Origin: Bacteroides intestinalis
GTDB taxonomy: Bacteria; Bacteroidota; Bacteroidia; Bacteroidales; Bacteroidaceae
Direction of reading: 5' to 3'
Assembly: GCF_003464595.1 (NCBI RefSeq)
Contig: NZ_QRZF01000005.1
Location: 62,001 to 126,000 of the forward strand
DNA: 64,000 nucleotides
The translations under genes were made by a program, and so were the position numbers. A model generated the notes under the pieces. It was not told where the DNA came from. It was given only the letters and a program-made list of their open reading frames with translations, and made no database searches. Shown here piece after piece: positions 60,539-64,000 of the stretch (positions within the stretch are counted from its first letter, which is position 1; each line of letters begins with the position of its first letter).

Positions 60539-61204
60539 ATGAAGTACATATATTATTTTCTACTCTCCCTCTGGTTCATCCCCGCATCCGCCCAGAAAAG
60601 CGAAACAGCAAGATATCTGGAGAGCATCGGACTGGTGAACATCGCCGAAGCAGACAGCAGCATCGTCATAGACCTGATGTACACCCGCGCGGACAACTTC
60701 ACCGGGAAAGTTCTCTACGAAGACCTGCACGAAGCCTATCTGCACCCCGACGCCCTAAAAGGCCTGCTCCGCGCACAGCAGGAACTGAAGAAACGCCACC
60801 CCGCCTACCGCCTCATCGTATACGACGCCGCCCGCCCCATGAGCGTTCAGCAGCAGATGTGGAACGTGGTGAAAGGCACCTCCAAGAACATCTACGTCTC
60901 CAACCCCGCACGCGGCGGCGGACTGCACAACTACGGCCTGGCAGTAGACATCAGCATACTGGATGCCGCCGGCCGCCCCCTGCCGATGGGTACGAAGGTA
61001 GACCACCTCGGTCCAGAAGCACATATCACCCATGAAGCCGCCCTGGTGCAAAGCGGAAAAATCACCAAGCAGGAACAGGCCAACCGGTTACTGCTGCGTA
61101 GCGTCATGCGCACCGCAGGCTTTCGCGCTTTGTCCAGCGAATGGTGGCATTTCAACTGGTGCAGCCGGCAGGAAGCCAAACAAAAATACAAGGTTATACC
61201 CTAA
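60539..61204 (+). CDS. D-alanyl-D-alanine dipeptidase (VanX/DdpX-like, M15D)
   Basis: 221 residues with a signal peptide (MKYIYYFLLSLWFIPASAQ), so periplasmic. DLMYTRADNFTGKVLY and LIVYDAARPMSVQQQMW (substrate-binding Arg) are family motifs. The zinc site is GLHNYGLAVDIS (His and Asp kept; the usual Ser two residues before the His is Gly) and SEWWHFNW (Glu 201, His 204). The enzyme hydrolyses D-Ala-D-Ala released from peptidoglycan. In gut Bacteroides it is more likely nutrient recycling than vancomycin resistance, since no vanHA genes are near. Codons in the middle are notably GC-rich compared with the neighbours. Confidence 0.92.
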   Translation: MKYIYYFLLSLWFIPASAQKSETARYLESIGLVNIAEADSSIVIDLMYTRADNFTGKVLYEDLHEAYLHPDALKGLLRAQQELKKRHPAYRLIVYDAARPMSVQQQMWNVVKGTSKNIYVSNPARGGGLHNYGLAVDISILDAAGRPLPMGTKVDHLGPEAHITHEAALVQSGKITKQEQANRLLLRSVMRTAGFRALSSEWWHFNWCSRQEAKQKYKVIP

Positions 61205-61221
61205 AGTTTCCCATATTCCTT

Positions 61222-61229
61222 TATATTTG
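61222..61229 (+). promoter_or_regulatory. -7 box (TATATTTG) for the M50-like gene
   Basis: TATATTTG lies 37 bp before the ATG at 61267. It supports that ATG over the longer open frame that begins at 61141 inside the dipeptidase gene. Confidence 0.5.
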
Positions 61230-61266
61230 TGCAGACAAACCGGGTAAGAACTTCATCTATAGAACT

Positions 61267-62412
61267 ATGAAACAAGCTCTCAAACTTATACTCTCCACCC
61301 TGATGGGTGCATGCATCGGCTTCGGTGCAGTGGTGCTTTGCATTACATTCTTTACGGAAACCACCCTCAGTGAATTCTTCGGCAACATGGGGAATGTACA
61401 ACTCAGCAGATTATTGCTCTCCTGTATCCTGTCGTTGATCTGCCTCATACTTGCTGTCTTCGTACAAATCATCCTGCACGAAGGCGGACATCTGATTTTC
61501 GGGCTTGCTACCGGCTACCGATTCGTCTCTTTCCGTGTGGGCAGCCTCACCCTGATAAAAGAAGGTGGAAAGTTCCGCTTCAAACGCTTCTCCATCTCCG
61601 GCACGGGCGGCCAATGCCTGCTCTCCCCACCGGATAAGCCTTATGAACAAATGCCTTACTTCTGGTACAATGCAGGTGGGGTACTGATGAATCTGCTGAC
61701 GGGAATCATCGCACTTATTCTTTGGATTTCGTACCCTGAACTGCCGTTACCCCTGCATCTATTCCTCCTATTTTCCTTTATCTGCGGTCTCTTCCTGGCG
61801 CTGATGAACGGCATCCCATTGAAAATGTCGGGCATCACGAACGATGCCTACAACCTGATATTGATGCACCGCGACCTAAATACCCGGAAGTACCTGGCCC
61901 TGCAACTGTCCGTCAACGCTGAAGTCCAGAAAGGCATGAGACTGAAAGATATGCCGGACGAATGGTTCCCGAACGATGAAGTGACAGACTACAAGAATAT
62001 CATGCAGGTTGCCGTAAAATTACTCTATATCTCGCGCTACGTCGACCGGAAAGAGTTCAAGACAGCACAGGTCCTTTTCAGCGAGATAGAGCAACACAAA
62101 GAAGAAATTGTAGGATTATACGTAAAAGAAATCGAGTGTGAACTCTTGTTCCTCGAACTGATAGGCGAACGCAGACAAGAAGAAGTGGAGCGACTTTATA
62201 CAGACAGGACAAAGAGATACATCCAGCGATACAAGATCATGATGTCCTCCAAACAACGCCTGCTGTGTGCACTTGCCTTGTATTGGGAGAACCGGCCGGA
62301 GCGTGCGAAGGAGATTTATGAAAAGGTAGTCCGTAAGCGGGACAAGTATTTGCTGCAAGGTGAAGTCAACTCTGATCTGGATATCATGGAGACGATGCTT
62401 CGGGAAGCATAA
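61267..62412 (+). CDS. M50-like zinc metalloprotease-type membrane protein
   Basis: 381 residues. Hydrophobic segments lie at about 10-35, 48-75 and 132-190. QIILHEGGHLIFGLATGYRF contains H-E-G-G-H (71-75), a variant of the HExxH zinc motif inside a membrane segment, as in site-2 proteases of family M50. A second motif with Asn (WYNAGGVLMNLLTGIIALIL) resembles the NxxPxPxLD-type region but lacks the Asp. The C-terminal ~190 residues are soluble and helical, with TPR-like character (YWENRPERAKEIYEKVVRKR). Its substrate and role are unknown; it may be an inactive or divergent protease. Confidence 0.65.
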   Translation: MKQALKLILSTLMGACIGFGAVVLCITFFTETTLSEFFGNMGNVQLSRLLLSCILSLICLILAVFVQIILHEGGHLIFGLATGYRFVSFRVGSLTLIKEGGKFRFKRFSISGTGGQCLLSPPDKPYEQMPYFWYNAGGVLMNLLTGIIALILWISYPELPLPLHLFLLFSFICGLFLALMNGIPLKMSGITNDAYNLILMHRDLNTRKYLALQLSVNAEVQKGMRLKDMPDEWFPNDEVTDYKNIMQVAVKLLYISRYVDRKEFKTAQVLFSEIEQHKEEIVGLYVKEIECELLFLELIGERRQEEVERLYTDRTKRYIQRYKIMMSSKQRLLCALALYWENRPERAKEIYEKVVRKRDKYLLQGEVNSDLDIMETMLREA

Positions 62413-62444
62413 ATACAACTGTAAGTGAAGCCATTATTATTTTC

Positions 62445-62476
62445 TTTGCATTATTACTTTATAATAATTATCTTTG
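62445..62476 (+). promoter_or_regulatory. Promoter of the AAA ATPase gene (TTTG-N20-TATCTTTG)
   Basis: A -33 TTTG at 62445-62448 and a -7 TATCTTTG at 62469-62476 are 20 bp apart, 26 bp before the ATG at 62503. Confidence 0.7.
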
Positions 62477-62502
62477 CATAATCATCATAAAGTAAAGAAG
62501 CC

Positions 62503-63633
62503 ATGCCAATCATCCGAAACCCTTTTATTATAAACGGATACATATCCCCCGCCTATTTCTGTGACAGGAAAGCGGAGAGCGAGATACTTATCCGCCAAAT
62601 GACTAATGGTAATAATATCGCGTTAATCTCAACGCGAAGAATGGGTAAGACAGGATTGATACGTCATTGTTTCCAGAGTAAAGAAATTCAAAAGATATAT
62701 TACACATTCTTTGTTGACATATATGCGACCAAATCTCTACGTGAGTTTGTGTTTGCCCTTAGTAAAGAAATTATTGAGTCATTGAAATCCTCGGGCAAGA
62801 AAGCAATACAAACTTTTTGGGAAAGTATGAAGTCGCTGCAAGCCAGTCTGACATTCGACTTTAATGGTAACCCTTCATTCAATTTAGGCCTGGGAGACAT
62901 CCAGTCTCCGGATGCTACATTGGATGAAATATTTCATTATCTGGAACAGGCAAACAAGCCCTGTATCGTAGCCATTGACGAATTCCAGCAAATTACCAAT
63001 TATGCAGAAGACAATGTAGAAGCTACCCTGCGTACTTATGTGCAACATTGCAACAATGCCCATTTCATCTTTGCCGGAAGCCAGAGGCACATTATGGGTA
63101 ATATATTCCTGACAGCATCACGTCCCTTTTATCAGAGCGTATCGATGATGCATCTGGAAAGCATTCCTTTAGAAGAATACATCAAATTTGCTCAGAAACA
63201 TTTCAAAGAAGCAAATAAGACTATATCCAAAGAAGCTATCGAACAGATATACCAATATTTTGAAGGCATTACCTGGTATATGCAGAAAGTACTGCACACC
63301 CTTTATGACATGACACCCGTCAATCAGATTGCCGATATTTCGATGGTAGAGGAAGCCATCTGCCAAATCATAGGTTCATTTCAATATACCTATTCCGAAA
63401 CCCTTTTCCGAATGCCCGAAAAACAAAAAGAATTGCTCATTGCCATAACCAAAGAAGGGAAAGCAAGTGCCATCACCTCCGGTGCATTCATCAAGAAATA
63501 TAAATTGCCATCTTCCAGCTCCGTGCAATCGGCATTAAAAGGACTGTTGGAAAAGGATTTCGTCACGCAAGAGGCAGGAGCTTATCAGATTTACGACCGT
63601 TTCTTCGGATTATGGCTTCAAAGAAACTACTAA
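62503..63633 (+). CDS. AAA/STAND-type ATPase (archaeal ATPase family PF01637-like)
   Basis: 376 residues. Walker A is STRRMGKTGLI (about 43-53), with Gly-Lys-Thr; Walker B is PCIVAIDEFQQI (about 152-163). FIFAGSQRHIMGNIF is the sensor-type strand. The N-terminus NPFIINGYISPAYFCDRKAE is the usual start of this Bacteroidota subgroup, and the C-terminal ~90 residues look like a winged helix (SSSVQSALKGLLEKDFVTQE). The function of these ATPases is not settled. It is followed 12 bp later by a methyltransferase gene. Confidence 0.85.
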   Translation: MPIIRNPFIINGYISPAYFCDRKAESEILIRQMTNGNNIALISTRRMGKTGLIRHCFQSKEIQKIYYTFFVDIYATKSLREFVFALSKEIIESLKSSGKKAIQTFWESMKSLQASLTFDFNGNPSFNLGLGDIQSPDATLDEIFHYLEQANKPCIVAIDEFQQITNYAEDNVEATLRTYVQHCNNAHFIFAGSQRHIMGNIFLTASRPFYQSVSMMHLESIPLEEYIKFAQKHFKEANKTISKEAIEQIYQYFEGITWYMQKVLHTLYDMTPVNQIADISMVEEAICQIIGSFQYTYSETLFRMPEKQKELLIAITKEGKASAITSGAFIKKYKLPSSSSVQSALKGLLEKDFVTQEAGAYQIYDRFFGLWLQRNY

Positions 63634-63645
63634 ACGACAAGGTTT

Positions 63646-64000
63646 ATGGAATTGAATGACGAAACCCTTCGTTTTATACACGAACATTGCAAGGATAATG
63701 TACGCAACCTGGCTCTGCAAGCACCGAAGTATCCCGGTGTGGATATGCCTGTTGCACTGACACAGATAGCAGGCAGACAGGCGGCGGCAGAGAAAATACC
63801 GTCCTGGTATGCAGAAGAAGGCATTCTATATCCCCGCCACCTATCGTTAGAACAATGTTCCTCGGAAGCTACAGCACGATACAAAGCATCTATCATTCCG
63901 GAGTCTTCCTCTGGCACACTGACCGACTTAACCGGAGGGTTCGGCATAGACTGTGCTTTTCTTTCTCCGAAATTCCATCACGTCACCTATGTGGAACGAC
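63646..64000 (+). CDS. SAM-dependent methyltransferase with THUMP-like N-terminus, 3' end cut off
   Basis: 118 codons are visible before the right edge. The helical N-terminal region (LNDETLRFIHEHCKDNVRNL ... ALTQIAGRQAA) is followed by LTDLTGGFGIDCAFLSPKFH, motif I (SAM binding) of class I methyltransferases. The pattern resembles Bacteroidales proteins of the PG_1098 type, which are annotated as THUMP-like/RsmD-like RNA methyltransferases. The gene starts 12 bp after the ATPase stop and is probably co-transcribed with it. The catalytic motif lies outside the window. Confidence 0.72.
   Translation, partial: MELNDETLRFIHEHCKDNVRNLALQAPKYPGVDMPVALTQIAGRQAAAEKIPSWYAEEGILYPRHLSLEQCSSEATARYKASIIPESSSGTLTDLTGGFGIDCAFLSPKFHHVTYVER

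Noticed and set aside
60539..61204. Vancomycin-resistance cluster
   Set aside because: Only a VanX-type dipeptidase is present; there is no ligase, dehydrogenase or VanRS pair next to it.

Overview
The window looks like chromosome from a gut-type Bacteroides (Bacteroidota). Supporting signs are promoters of the TTTG-N19/20-TAnnTTTG form ahead of many genes, a SusC/SusD pair, a one-protein hybrid two-component regulator, BACON-containing surface lipoproteins, Ser-type sulfatases, and many predicted lipoproteins with a late Cys in the signal peptide. No integrase, transposase, CRISPR array, rRNA or phage gene was seen. There is one tRNA gene (anticodon CAT).

Layout. 1-1463: 5' part of a GH51-like glycosidase (minus strand, cut by the window edge). 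1786-13870: metG followed by a surface-glycan locus. A Wzx-type flippase and two GT2 transferases follow metG in the same direction. A divergent four-gene cassette on the minus strand (putative transferase, CMP-sugar synthetase, NeuB-type synthase, HAD phosphatase) looks like KDN/nonulosonate synthesis and transfer. Two paralogous GT4 transferases and another GT2 close the locus. A 22-bp-period palindrome array (13917-14010) fills the convergent gap to a Sir2 deacylase. 14041-17398: housekeeping genes (Sir2, two FKBP isomerases, an Lrp/AsnC regulator, a DUF4491 membrane protein). 17494-17567: tRNA.

17686-49679 is a carbohydrate region. A GH106 alpha-L-rhamnosidase-like lipoprotein is on the plus strand. 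On the minus strand is a large polysaccharide utilization locus (PUL): HTCS regulator, GH2-like enzyme, double SGNH esterase, multimodular GH86-like protein, SusC, SusD, a duplicated BACON/Lcl_C lipoprotein, a clan GH-A lipoprotein, a GH88-DUF2264 fusion, a sulfatase, a GH43-CBM32-FN3 protein and a second sulfatase. Together these suggest an acidic, sulfated and probably acetylated glycan containing uronate and rhamnose or arabinose/xylose. No polysaccharide lyase is present, so the identity of the glycan is inference. A second 22-bp-period repeat array lies in the only long gap inside the PUL (28527-29048).

49933-64000: a LiaF-like membrane protein paired with a membrane-anchored LytTR regulator (with a candidate LytTR operator upstream), an NfeD/flotillin pair, a small secreted unknown, an OadG-like/OadB pair, a GH2 beta-mannosidase, catalase with an OxyR-like site at its promoter, a VanX-type dipeptidase, an M50-like membrane protease, an AAA ATPase, and the start of a methyltransferase cut by the right edge.

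All names come from reading the sequence and recalling family motifs. No database search was run.
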